Positions 31,201-38,390 of a stretch of DNA of 64,000 nucleotides are shown piece after piece. The notes beneath the pieces are model-generated. The model was given only the letters and a program-made list of their open reading frames with translations, was not told where the DNA came from and did no database searches. Both the position numbers and the translations under genes were made by a program. The stretch lies in the NCBI GenBank assembly GCA_963377175.1, contig CAUJNA010003057.1, forward strand, positions 90,001 to 154,000, in the 5' to 3' direction. Every line of letters begins with the position of its first letter. Position 1 is the first letter of the stretch. Source of the stretch: Effrenium voratum. Its lineage: Eukaryota; Sar; Dinophyceae; Suessiales; Symbiodiniaceae.

Positions 31201-31633
31201 GCCCTCAAAGCAGGAGCCGCCTTACTATGAGGCAAAGGCGTGGCGCACCACTGAAGAAGAAATTGAAAGGATGAAGAACCTTTTTCCATTCTTTCGTGCC
31301 GAAAATTATCGGCTTATGTCTGCGAGTACTGGTCCCATAGGTACCAAGTCGCACGTACAGGGCGTCCTCCCGACAGGTGCGTCGTTGGAAGAGGCACTGA
31401 TGGCTAAGCCCGATGTGTGCCCGATTACGAGCACCTACAACCTCACATACGAGGGTGAAGAGGTTGTGATTGATGCACAGGGCGGGATAGCAGGCAGAAT
31501 CGCCTGTCCTGCCGGAAAAGACATCTTCCATTTTTTCCCCGAAATTAGGGATGTGTCGGCGTTTGTTGGACGAAGCTCCAGGGAATCGCAAATGCTGCTA
31601 GAAGTTTTGTCGGTTAAACGTGAAGCCCGGTGA
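25253..31633 (+). CDS. element 1 ORF3 polyprotein, unknown function
   Basis: 2126 codons from ATG 25253, in a good initiation context (CGCGCCATGGC). I do not recognise the protein as a whole. Region A (about 25640-28140) matches element 2 (YRR.R motif; TAAIIICEAMP against TAAAILCDAIP). Inserted in it at about 26390-26900 is an ADP-ribosyltransferase-like stretch (HGTQFSSLWNIL, GVWTSTKPVF) absent from element 2. About 28250-29470 is a Pro/Ala/Gly linker. Region B (about 29470-30440) has FNEIVGRNLLDG, matching element 2 FHQIVGELDRVDD. Region C (from about 30850) has WEGAMPTSVIDKAGGFEQF. No signal peptide or membrane segment is evident. The frame is lost at about 31625; homology continues at 31685-33889 in other frames. 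Confidence 0.85.
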   Translation: MAAAASAAGGMAGAAPRSRGSSLAARQQADYMNPNCACTLGPLPVEAKHAANALSDERPTRLSENLRICYPHLTAKSDQYGYRTTAETQLVQVKDGVKDPQVVGAFSGIFNLLEGFDTGMIEDKSFVPAIKKYRRLRVAGILQAMLLGEVELSDQSVYTAAIIICEAMPREPELHCEPTRNSLIDMTLSTAVSPSLVPRGGNWLYEMAKVDSRWQTFFQAANKNVIRAMQAAVVKGRRDMPSNVQPAGAEEAFKAWAYQRPTALCTPPKAVVGYMKAIHCISADALTKMQTVNAHAFEVGSMCKEIEALWCSYDDFVDFITDEIGIPPTIFHLIDWKRAKPLTMPSKEIGDWHAGDPVLERDGYLVFPMRHCTELNAASMHERWVHGTQFSSLWNILGHGNAVASLGDADTLTGVWTSTKPVFLESYYSCLSHIGLGVTVRLALLLRPLGKNAHDAYKHTEKGPAHQRVIRQFRVRVEAIALKEETIGEGTSAVAGNLLSHNPATHLWNPVLEVNPHSAEVGWIRHGANRVALTIGAEIPAGSVAREASVPPAKPGGEVDFKFFPQEIRELGEVHCCPLFDTWEHYVPASEGKFFPLAGGLPFSGAAKLMYHAPEHPLSTLANADTQCSEFMSAISGNIYPDRQDRQPYELVREMWESWAFNVRTYIISMIWPVTAMEYAGCEEPDDLGFVLTMLGYVNPSAAAGLCAELLSGCKPNKVSYIGVEGSRVVVLVGPSHWVTGSAGQSITEAKLQEQWTTIRTKLPAKTGEYALEVVEVEEETSVAELLRTVVSQKLADPVHAGAPAGAKDDIFIIFTKCLWLTEWRKSENTYGPSPDAGRIIDENIDAMKAFANKGGRSQAPTIILSGPGIVWHGTAMQEVATTFFMKCRDAGFPAYPSNAMWFGCSKKSLNGGVVGLERGGHQFMGLVSAFTDLVCLLRREYSMSEEVREALAIALDFLVEHDYLMKPSESYLSAAKQCGVGAGLTPVDRWSSSEDAPWAEVISAPRTMSSGPCATSRVSSAKAPAAADARASEQQSAPRPNAGNGPQTMAQRVRSSTPPATGRQRLGQAMADFGQSAASRGLSPAVCGNQRGTIPAKPAQACGYSPTTTGGPSKTGGHRIDLKPATGKQLLKAKPDPPELPKDAYSDDFPSLSKREAANRWRGGAARGPSCAPPKVGGSLPCLSSAAGPPPKGAAPCAKGPEVKAPEVTGPPVPKAAGADAPTDGGSGGCAPANSEITHPRPEVPPRKAVKSPPASLSEPAKPNQAEPPPKRGDSVPDVAGGDNPQPGDSTPSLSTDASMGMASHPEASRAVGQDVQPEPADAGGAKRASPSQGAAGGDNDGDGDGAKGDSPTSPADELPGRDDPMDGSGTGGDGGPDPPDGDDDPSEPGDHETGPDSEYYAPAESADACIAVHYLFRRAGYPPALAAWRNGAWPRRLLYPVQANSIEDALALPLWQGLSEDGFFQLLDNASATDRRFGEYDWDFLSKAIMSDTMNADEIHHAGAKALADWAEENLGPLSIGPRSDLVARFNQMQTEGRHPNRESANESSVGSGKQYVPRPPMEDQPNSNQISADVFRGREIRLGLTMPDSQSGDDELSAQDATWNVAYCDFYRAAANLWRARSCLREAAGCMIETGYIHPQMAAAIAATEKVERFCNVLRAANRYAGLGTYRFNEIVGRNLLDGYDGWRTPPGENDHPEFLAREVEDVFRSYCAGLLRSESFDLRSCVIEPETAPKAEPAPKMKPPPPSLSASKGPPRRSAPAVHTGSAHTAKRPREAGGGSSGNVQIPGHYYGKARTKESPAQSSEPPMGGAGGSAQPSEMDVDKEGNKGDEKKDKAANEAAVASKSAKPHPAKASRPEALGGSLDVTLISDVRERDRDISDDEFSPTNVCMFPESWEGAMPTSVIDKAGGFEQFRNELMRIQRVLDSPALVDLGKVDLDALGEPPKEYVSDEDHESYVDDDGMGPYVDKFSSMGDRDLVPSKQEPPYYEAKAWRTTEEEIERMKNLFPFFRAENYRLMSASTGPIGTKSHVQGVLPTGASLEEALMAKPDVCPITSTYNLTYEGEEVVIDAQGGIAGRIACPAGKDIFHFFPEIRDVSAFVGRSSRESQMLLEVLSVKREAR

Positions 31634-32091
31634 GCAGCCTCCCTTCTTGTTTGGGACGGTCCCAGACATTCTGGGAGGTTGGATGTCCTCTGATCTCAAC
31701 GCTACTTGAGAGGGATCACAAGTGCACGAGTGTCGAGGTAGCGACCTGGGCGGGTGCTCTCGCAATGGAAAGCGTACCCTCCAGTCAAGCTCCTAACACG
31801 GACAGTCTGGAGGACAGATGTGTGCGCCCGAATGAGGTGCTTTTTGCGCGGTCCACCCTAATCGGGAGGGACGTGCCGTTCAAAGTTTTCAAGCGTTGGG
31901 CACTGCGTGACCGAACGCCTATGGGGCCTTTGCTTAGGCCGATGGGAGCCAGAAGTCCCTTATACGGGATACGTGCTGCTGACGATGGCGAGTATCGGTG
32001 CCCTCAAAACGAGGTGCCCGGAGGCCTGGCAAATTCGCCATCACAGTTTTCCCCATGCGACCTGAGCAGGTCTGCAGGGGGGAGATCATGA
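31630..32091 (+). pseudogene. element 1 ORF3 continuation, fragment 2
   Basis: From about 31690 this frame reads PFKVFKRWALRDRTPMGPLL and GEYRCPQN, matching element 2 LYKVVPLRMYRLYVERGAII and GECPND. The first about 20 codons are probably out of frame: the true sequence between 31625 and 31685 lies in the +1 frame (KPGEQPPFLFGTVPDILGG). Homology leaves this frame near 32015. Confidence 0.6.
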
Positions 32092-32360
32092 TTGGGATGG
32101 AGGGCGCAAAGGTGCCTTTCCTCAAGTTGCCCAGCCCCAATAATGAGGGCGAATTTTATGTTGACGACCGCGTCAAGTACATGGACAAGCGCCATGTCGT
32201 TGTGGCCGTTGACCTAAAGTGGATGGCCATCGAGGAAGCCGCCGGCATCTACAAAACCCGACGCGGTTTGATCGCCGTGCGGGAAGAGATACATGCGCCA
32301 TTCTGGCGCGCATGCTATCTGCATCAGGAAGGGGATGTACCGCCCCTGGGCGGTCCGTGA
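31998..32360 (+). pseudogene. element 1 ORF3 continuation, fragment 3
   Basis: Contains VVVAVDLKWMAIEEAAGI and EIHAPFWRACYLHQEGD, which match element 2 VMAIDARFFSMENGGM and NIAIGYWRCVYFKED. There is no ATG at the start, so this is a frame segment and not a separate gene. Homology moves to the next frame near 32340. Confidence 0.6.
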
Positions 32361-33573
32361 GTTAAATGTTCAGGGACCGCGGAGAGGGGTGTCATTTTCA
32401 TGGGACAATGCTCCCATGCATGACTACTGGTGCCCTCGGTGCGCGCATTTGAACATGTATGGCACCATTCTATGCAATGGTTGCCATCTGCCGATTTTCT
32501 ATCGTGAATGGGTGCCTGGCACCGTCCGCGCTCTGGTTAAGCATGGACAGCCAATCTGGCTGAGCGAACTCAAAGCAGTCCGCCCCAGCAGCTGGCATGA
32601 AGGGGAGACCGACGCGTGGGCCCCTCTCATGGCATCGGTAAACCCGATTCGCGAGGTGGTCAGCTGCATGATCACCGGTTTGCGCTGCGCGCCGCATCTT
32701 GTGCACACTCCCAATGCGGATATTGTGCAAGTTGCGTTTCAGGAGGTTGCAAAGGTCACCTCAAAGGACACTCACGCTTGTGTGCGGGCGAGTGATGAGG
32801 CTCTCGAGCGGTGGGTAGCGAAGCAGCTGCTCATCGAGGAGAGCAACACTGGCGTCTCGATTCCCGACAATATGTCTGTCATGGCATATTTAATCGAGCA
32901 CCCGCAACAGGCGGCGCAATGGGGTCGTCATATGACGAGAAAGGGCAGTCTAAATTCAGCATTTGCCCTTTACCTGCATATCTTCGATGCCTACCGCATC
33001 GGGATTGAGGACGGATATTTGGTTCCGCTGTATGGCCTAGGCGCCTCACGCGCGGACATCATAATGTCATTGGTACAGGCTGAGCGACGCCTCGCGGACT
33101 TCAATAGTGAAGATCCGAGTTTTGATGCTTCCACTGTTCTTGATTGGAGCATCGAATCTCTGCGGGCCAGTGGTGGATCCATCACGGCTCCAATTGAGTA
33201 TGCTGAGGCATACATTTATGTCGAAGACAACAAGGTTGACATGGTCCCCGCTGCACGGCGCGACGGCCAATGCGCCATTGTTTTTGCTGAACCGCCGGCT
33301 GGGAAGCACCACAGGCGGACAGCCACGCCTAGGGGAGACCAACGGTCTGCTACCCCGCGACCTGAATCCAGGTCAAAGGGAGATCAGCAAAAGGGCAAAG
33401 CCCCTGCGCAATCCTGGCCCAAGGGCGGGGGTCACAAGGGTGACCAATTTCCCGGAAAGGGTCACAAAGGTGATCAGTACAAAGGCAAGGGGCCAATACG
33501 GCTACCAACAAGGGCAGTTCGGTCGTGGCGGATCCGCCAGATCAAGAACTCCCACTGGCGGGTATCAGCCTGA
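32293..33573 (+). CDS. element 1 ORF3 continuation, zinc ribbon and helical region
   Basis: Homology to element 2 starts near 32340 (YRPWAVREL against LRPWCYPPN), so ATG 32293 is probably not a real start. A C-x2-C-x11-C-x2-C zinc ribbon lies at about 32430-32484 (CPRC...CNGCHLPIFY), present also in element 2. About 250 mostly helical residues follow (MTRKGSLNSAFALYLHIFDAYRIGIEDGYL against RLTTANFNANRCGFYTSYYMVEAHIIGLRSGHL). The tail is basic, with repeated KGDQ/KGK units. An extra G near 33488 takes it out of frame before its stop. Confidence 0.7.
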   Translation: MRHSGAHAICIRKGMYRPWAVRELNVQGPRRGVSFSWDNAPMHDYWCPRCAHLNMYGTILCNGCHLPIFYREWVPGTVRALVKHGQPIWLSELKAVRPSSWHEGETDAWAPLMASVNPIREVVSCMITGLRCAPHLVHTPNADIVQVAFQEVAKVTSKDTHACVRASDEALERWVAKQLLIEESNTGVSIPDNMSVMAYLIEHPQQAAQWGRHMTRKGSLNSAFALYLHIFDAYRIGIEDGYLVPLYGLGASRADIIMSLVQAERRLADFNSEDPSFDASTVLDWSIESLRASGGSITAPIEYAEAYIYVEDNKVDMVPAARRDGQCAIVFAEPPAGKHHRRTATPRGDQRSATPRPESRSKGDQQKGKAPAQSWPKGGGHKGDQFPGKGHKGDQYKGKGPIRLPTRAVRSWRIRQIKNSHWRVSA

Positions 33574-33889
33574 TGCTCGCGGATCGGGGTACAAGGGTGC
33601 TCAGGCAGCTCCTTTCCCTTTCCCGAGTCCGATGTACCCCGCTTTCCCAATGGGAGGGTACATACAACAGCCCATGGCTGGTATGATGCCACAAATGTGG
33701 CCAGGCGCAATGCCGCAGAGTTGGCAGCCGCATATGCAGGGCGATCCCCGCGAGTTCGAAAATCCGAACTCGCCGCACACCCCTACCTGGGGTGACGATG
33801 ACGAGCTAGCCGAGACAGTGCCTCCTCCCCCTGGGGACTGGAATGCCAGCAAGGGGAAGGGGCGGCACGGCCGTGGGCGACATCGGTGA
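33488..33889 (+). CDS. element 1 ORF3, C-terminal Gly/Gln/Pro-rich tail
   Basis: Continues the basic tail in the shifted frame: GQYGYQQGQFGRGGSARS, then Met/Pro-rich sequence (PMYPAFPMGGYI, MMPQMWPGAMP) and a final GKGRHGRGRHR. This looks like an RNA-binding, disordered tail. The longer open frame in this phase begins at 33107, but its first part overlaps the real frame of the preceding segment. Confidence 0.65.
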   Translation, partial: RGQYGYQQGQFGRGGSARSRTPTGGYQPDARGSGYKGAQAAPFPFPSPMYPAFPMGGYIQQPMAGMMPQMWPGAMPQSWQPHMQGDPREFENPNSPHTPTWGDDDELAETVPPPPGDWNASKGKGRHGRGRHR

Positions 33890-34548
33890 TACCTGGAGTC
33901 TGCCCATGCGTTTTTTATTAATTTGCCCGACTGCGCCAACGCGCGCATGCCTTTATTCCGGAGATTTTTCCGGAAGGGCTATGCTCCTTGCCATATTTCA
34001 ATGATTTGGCTATTCGCCACTCCAGAATTTAATTGCGCGCGTGGCTGTGCGCTATTCGCGCAAGCTGCGATGTCCTGTCAGGTGTGCGTCGTCACAGCAA
34101 GGCAGTTACCCTCGCCGGCGTCTACGGCTGCTGGTGGTCAGCTTCATCCAGCACCGCTGCTGCTGCTGGCGATGGAACCCATCAAGATGCTGTGGTGAGG
34201 ATCTCGGATGCGCTGCACCGCCGCCGGTGAGGTCCTACTCGGACCTGAACCGCTGATTGCAGCTGGTGGTACTCCTGCCGAAGGTCGTTGTGTGATCGCG
34301 CGCCTAGACGGTGCTACTTTAAAGACCAAGGTCTTGTGGTCGAAGCACCATGTATCAACCAGTGGGCCAAAGCGCCTAAATCATGAATTCAGAAACTAAA
34401 TCCACTTGAACCTTACGGTTCATTGTGGTTGCATTGCAAATGTATTTATATTTCATGCCTGCCATTCTGAAGTTGAATCTTTGGTTCTGTTTCCTTTTGC
34501 TTCCTCTTGTTTGATTTGGCTACCGGCGCGAATCCGCCCCATACCCGT

Positions 34549-34569
34549 AATTCGGGGTGGTGGCGGGAT
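34549..34569 (+). promoter_or_regulatory. conserved 3'-UTR motif shared by both elements
   Basis: The sequence ending TTCGGGGTGGTGGCGGGAT is identical over 21 nt at 62096-62116 of element 2, also about 150-165 nt before the right LTR. An upstream CCCG (about 34544) can pair with CGGG in the motif; element 2 has CCCCG/CGGGG. Possible RNA hairpin; function unknown. Confidence 0.6.
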
Positions 34570-34702
34570 CCGGGCACCAAGGAGTGCCCGGGTATGGGGA
34601 CGCGAACCCTGGAAGCCCAATCGGCTTTGTTTTTCTTGTTTATTGCCTTTCAACTTCAACATGGCCAATGCGCCCTTCCAAATTCACTCCATCTCTTTGT
34701 AC

Positions 34703-34714
34703 AGGCGAGGGGGG
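34703..34714 (+). promoter_or_regulatory. polypurine tract
   Basis: AGGCGAGGGGGG abuts the TG of the right LTR, the place where plus-strand cDNA synthesis is primed in LTR elements. Confidence 0.75.
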
Positions 34715-35170
34715 TGTTTTTGGGGGCATGTAGTTTTATCATAACATGTTTCCACGCCACGGCCAATGCGCCGTCTGGCTCAAGCTTTTCACTCGTCGAC
34801 TTTGCCTGCCATCTCGTCGGAAAGAGCCCGCGGCGCTCCTCACGCCGGCCGCACTACGTCGCGGCCGTCGTTGCTGGGGCGGTGGTCTTGGATCCGGAGG
34901 TGGGTCGGGTTTTGGTTGGAGTGCGCTGCTACTGCTCGCTCTGCTCGCTTGGTGCTGCTTGCCGCTGGTTTGCTTGCTTGCTCTGCGCTGTGCTGCGCTT
35001 CTGCTTGGTTTATTCTTGTTACAAACGAGGCACCCCTTTTGGTTCGTGTTAGTGCCGGCCGGGGGCAACTGCTTTGCCCTTGGGACCGGGGGGGATAAGG
35101 TGGTCTCTTCTTGTTGGTGGGTTAGGGCCTGTTTTATCCATCCCGAAACTCTGTTTCAAACCCTTTCGCA
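34715..35170 (+). repeat. element 1 right LTR
   Basis: The second copy of the 456-bp LTR, offset 22,193 bp from the left one. I find no difference between the two by eye, including the hairpin and TGGCTCAAG. Confidence 0.97.
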
Positions 35171-35175
35171 ATTTC
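35171..35175. repeat. target site duplication, right (ATTTC)
   Basis: Matches 12517-12521 and joins directly to the CA end of the LTR. Confidence 0.95.
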
Positions 35176-35463
35176 AAAACATGGGCAAAAGGTGGGGAGT
35201 CGGCCCCAGCAAAGCTTCGGGGATGCTTTCAGAGCCGTCCAAGCTCTGACTCCGATTATGGCCAAGGGAGACGCGCTAAGCCAATGCTGGAGATGGTTGC
35301 AACAATCACACTCCTCTTGGGTGGCACACCTTGTCAACGAGCACTTTGTCAACTCGTGGAGTCTTCAGGGGCTCCCGGGGTGTGAAGTACCGAGTCTGGG
35401 ATTCGAAGTGATCCTCAAAGCTACCCTTTCAAGCTCTTAACTCGAAACCCCCAAGATAGGGGT

Positions 35464-35520
35464 GGTTGATTGGTTGATTGGTTGATTGGTTGATTGGTTG
35501 ATTGGTGGGTGGGTTGGTTG
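35464..35520. repeat. GGTTGATT microsatellite
   Basis: About five perfect 8-bp units, then a GGTGGGTGGGTTGGTTGG tail. Confidence 0.95.
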
Positions 35521-35855
35521 GCACCCGAGAAAATGTTCGTTAATGGAAGCCACGTAAGGTTTGTCCAGAGCCTTGGGGAGCGGAGACGCGCAGGACGGAG
35601 AAGCCGTGGTGAACTTCCTTACGAGCCCGGAGCCGAATGGGACGAAACCGAGGTTCGTTGGGTCTGTCTTTCAGGATCCATTTGGACTCCTTTTTGGTTG
35701 CCCTTGAAAAACAAGGGGTACCCTCAAAAACAGACCCAGCCATTCACAATTTACCCATGGCACCTGTGCCAGAGGAAGTTGATCTTGCGGGTACCCTCCC
35801 AACAATGTTAGTGAAAGTACTGGTGTCCCTTGGCAAGTTGCTAAATCTAGAAGCT

Positions 35856-35903
35856 ATTCCCGTTCCCATTCCCGTTCTCATTCCCATTCCCATTCCCGTT
35901 CTT
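35856..35903. repeat. TTCCCR hexamer microsatellite
   Basis: About eight hexamers of ATTCCC/GTTCCC/GTTCTC type in a row. Confidence 0.95.
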
Positions 35904-37558
35904 TTGTCGCTAGTGCTTGGATGATCGTTGCCAGGTGGTCCAACCGGGGTTATGAAACATGCGGAAGAAACACAAGTCCGTCTCCCCAAGTAGAGTTAGC
36001 CCTATTGCAAGTAGCAGTTTCACCCAGGTTCCGGGCTAGCATGTTCCGGGCTAGCATGTCAAGCACTTGGCCATGACTGGTATTTGTTCACTGGCACCTC
36101 ACATGTGGAAGAGGATTTCTCTCAGAAGATACGTGTGCTGTTGCTTGTTGTTCTTCGGCTGACTTTCCTCGTTGCCTGATCTTTGCTGCTAGTTGATGTT
36201 TCTAGTTTCCGGCCAGAGGAGACGTCTTATCGTGTTGGTCTAAACGCTCGCACAACGAACACACCAACTCCAGTGATGTGGAAGGGGGTGTGCCATCGCA
36301 GGGGTTGAGGCCACGCACCGAAGCTTGGGGGCACTGCGAACCCTGAGGCCAGAGTGGCACCCAGTGGGAGACGATCCGCCGGATTTCTGATTGTCCCCCG
36401 AATTGCAAGCAGTACGCTCTGGAGCAAGCAATCCAAATGGAACATGCAAATGGGGTCGCGTACTCCCCAAGAAAAAGGACCCTTTCAACTTGGTGGGTCC
36501 AAAGGAAATCATGGCCGGAGGCCGCATGGGAAGCTGTGTTGTTTCCTAGAGGTGTCAGCTTCGTAAGACTCTGCCGTTGGGCACAGGAAGTCTGTTCAAA
36601 GCCCTCAAGGCTTTATGGGGAATGGTCCGACCCCAGAACGACCATGCGGGGCGGCTTCTGCATCCTGTTGTGTTGATATTGGCGCGAGGGTGCCCTTGTT
36701 TGGTTTTAAGGGAATCCAACAAGAAAACCACAGATTTTGGTGCTGCCCCCTTTTTTGACACGGAAGCTCAGTGGTCTCGAAGTGGAGCTGATATCCATAT
36801 CCGACGGCAAGTTTCCGCCGGGCCCAGGCCGAGGAGCGACCAACCTGGGGATTTACGGCAGGCCGCGGATCAGCCGTGCTTGTCGTGTTGAGTTTGTTGG
36901 TATCTGGGTATTGACGTGTTGTATTGATCGCATGGGTTTGTTGGTTTGCATTTACGTTTGTATTGGTTTGATTCGACTTTAATTTGGGACTGGTGGGCAT
37001 CATTTAGGTGGCGATGTATATCCATCAACCACCTGTGAGGGTCACGGCCTCGCGAGCGCACGTGGTTTTCGGCTCGCGGGCGCACGTAAATTTGCTCTTG
37101 CCCGCGCATGTCGAGGGCTGGATTTCGTGGTAGGTGCGGTACTTTGGGCAAGTTACGGCAAGCTTTTCGTGGGTCTCGCCGGCGCATGTGATACCGCGCG
37201 TGTCCCCCAAAAAGGCAAAGCGCGTGAGCCTCGCACGCGCATGTAAGCAAAACCGCACTAGTAGCGTACGCGCGTGCAAGCCTTTCATCCATGCGTGATC
37301 CCATCCAGGGATGCACGGGGCGGTTGCGTCTTGCACTCGGCCGCGTGCTTCTTCTTCATGTCGCTGGCTTTTCTGCGTGCTTTGCAAAGGAAGCGGCCAC
37401 AGGGACGCTCTACGTGCGTAGTGTCGCGCGCGCTTGGAAGTGAGCGGCTAGAGGGACGCTCTTCGAAGGTCAACACGACCGCACGTTCTTACCACACGAG
37501 TCGCGACACGCAGGCGTAGCGCAGCTCAAGCAAACGGAAGTCGCGCGCTCTGCCTGCC

Positions 37559-37936
37559 ATGATGAGTGACCTCAACACGGCGGCTCCGATCACGTCCGAG
37601 GACATCGCGCGTATGCAAGAGCTTAGGCGCGCGGCAGAAAACGCGCAGTCGATCCTCGCGGAGGCTGTGAGCATGCCTGCGATATCAGGCGGCACGTCGA
37701 TTCATGTCGCGGCGGCCACGGCCGCATTAGAGGCAGCAGCTCGCTGCTTGCGAGAAGCCGCTGACCCGCATGCGTGGATGCAGGTGCGCTTCCTCTTTCG
37801 CGTGCGTGGATGCAGTGCCGAGCGGGTGCGCTTGAGCGGGTGTGCTTACCATCCCCCCCCACAACCTCCCCCCCACCCCCCCCCACCCCCCCCCCTCCCA
37901 CACACACACAAGGAAGCCAGTCCTTCCTGGAGCTAG
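37559..37936 (+). CDS. possible small gene or first exon, unknown
   Basis: 125 codons starting ATGATGAGTGACCTC. The first about 75 residues are regular, alanine-rich and helical (ITSEDIARMQELRRAAENAQ, AAATAALEAAARCLREAA). The rest runs into poly-proline coded by a C-rich microsatellite, so the coding part may end near 37775 at ATGCAG|GTGCGC, a possible splice donor. No family is recognised. It could be a chance frame in CpG-rich DNA. Confidence 0.3.
   Translation: MMSDLNTAAPITSEDIARMQELRRAAENAQSILAEAVSMPAISGGTSIHVAAATAALEAAARCLREAADPHAWMQVRFLFRVRGCSAERVRLSGCAYHPPPQPPPHPPPPPPLPHTHKEASPSWS
37847..37915. repeat. C-rich and CA low-complexity tract
   Basis: Long C runs separated by A or T, ending in CACACACACA. 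Confidence 0.95.
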
Positions 37937-38390
37937 ATTTCGTGGCAGGGAGCGCTCACGTGCTCCTGTGAGACGTGCTCCGACGCTTGAAAAGCTGCGC
38001 CCGCGCGCTAAGTTGGCACGCGCATGCTTGTGAAGCGACCTGCATGAGTGCAGTTGAAGCCAGGTCCCGCGTGGGTTTTGCAGCTGGATTTCGTAGCAGG
38101 CACGCTGTTTTGAGTGGTTTGGAGCGCTCACGTGCTCCTGTGAGACCCGAGCCGCTGCGTGCTCCGACGCTTGAAAAGCTGCGCCCGCGCGCTAAATTGG
38201 CACGCGCACGCTTCTGAAGCAGCCTGCGAGAGTGCAGATGTGGGGCTGGATTTCGTGGCAGGCGCAGTACTTTGAGCGACCACATGCTCCTGTGAGACCA
38301 GAAACGGCTGGAGTGTCCACGTGTGCCGGTGAGACCGAAACCACGTGCTCCTGTGAGGCCCCCACCCCTGTGAGGGCGTTCCCCTATCAA

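Larger units (their letters stand above)
33890..34714 (+). other. element 1 3' untranslated region
   Basis: 825 nt with no convincing gene between ORF3 and the right LTR. It holds the 21-nt motif shared with element 2 (34549-34569), a partial copy of the LTR hairpin sequence (GGCCAATGCGCC at about 34664-34675) and the polypurine tract. Confidence 0.7.
12522..35170 (+). mobile_element. element 1: giant Ty1/copia-like LTR retrotransposon
   Basis: A complete 22,649-bp element bounded by 456-bp direct repeats with TG...CA ends and a 5-bp target duplication. Order: LTR, primer site, gag, -1 frameshift site, pol (protease, integrase, methyltransferase-like, dUTPase, RT, RNase H, extension), ORF3, 3' untranslated region, polypurine tract, LTR. 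Integrase before RT defines the copia order. Ordinary copia elements are about 5-6 kb. The excess here is a large gag, extra pol domains and the ORF3 polyprotein of about 8.6 kb. LTRs compare as identical by eye, so insertion should be recent, yet gag, pol and ORF3 carry several frameshifts. Confidence 0.95.
35176..37555. other. intergenic, no gene recognised
   Basis: No convincing gene. It contains two microsatellites (35464, 35856) and a duplicated TTCCGGGCTAGCATGT at about 36029-36059. From about 37040 the DNA becomes CpG-rich with many CGCACGTG-like words. Confidence 0.5.
37117..38390. repeat. GC-rich region of repeated modules
   Basis: A module close to GCTGGATTTCGTGGCAGG occurs near 37120, 37931, 38082 and 38243. 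Between the later copies, a block with CGCTCACGTGCTCCTGTGAGAC, CGACGCTTGAAAAGCTGCGCC and TTGGCACGCGCA is repeated (about 37950-38035 and 38130-38215). CTCCTGTGAG recurs to 38360. This is a diverged tandem array of about 150 bp per unit, with the possible small gene at 37559 lying between modules. Confidence 0.8.
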
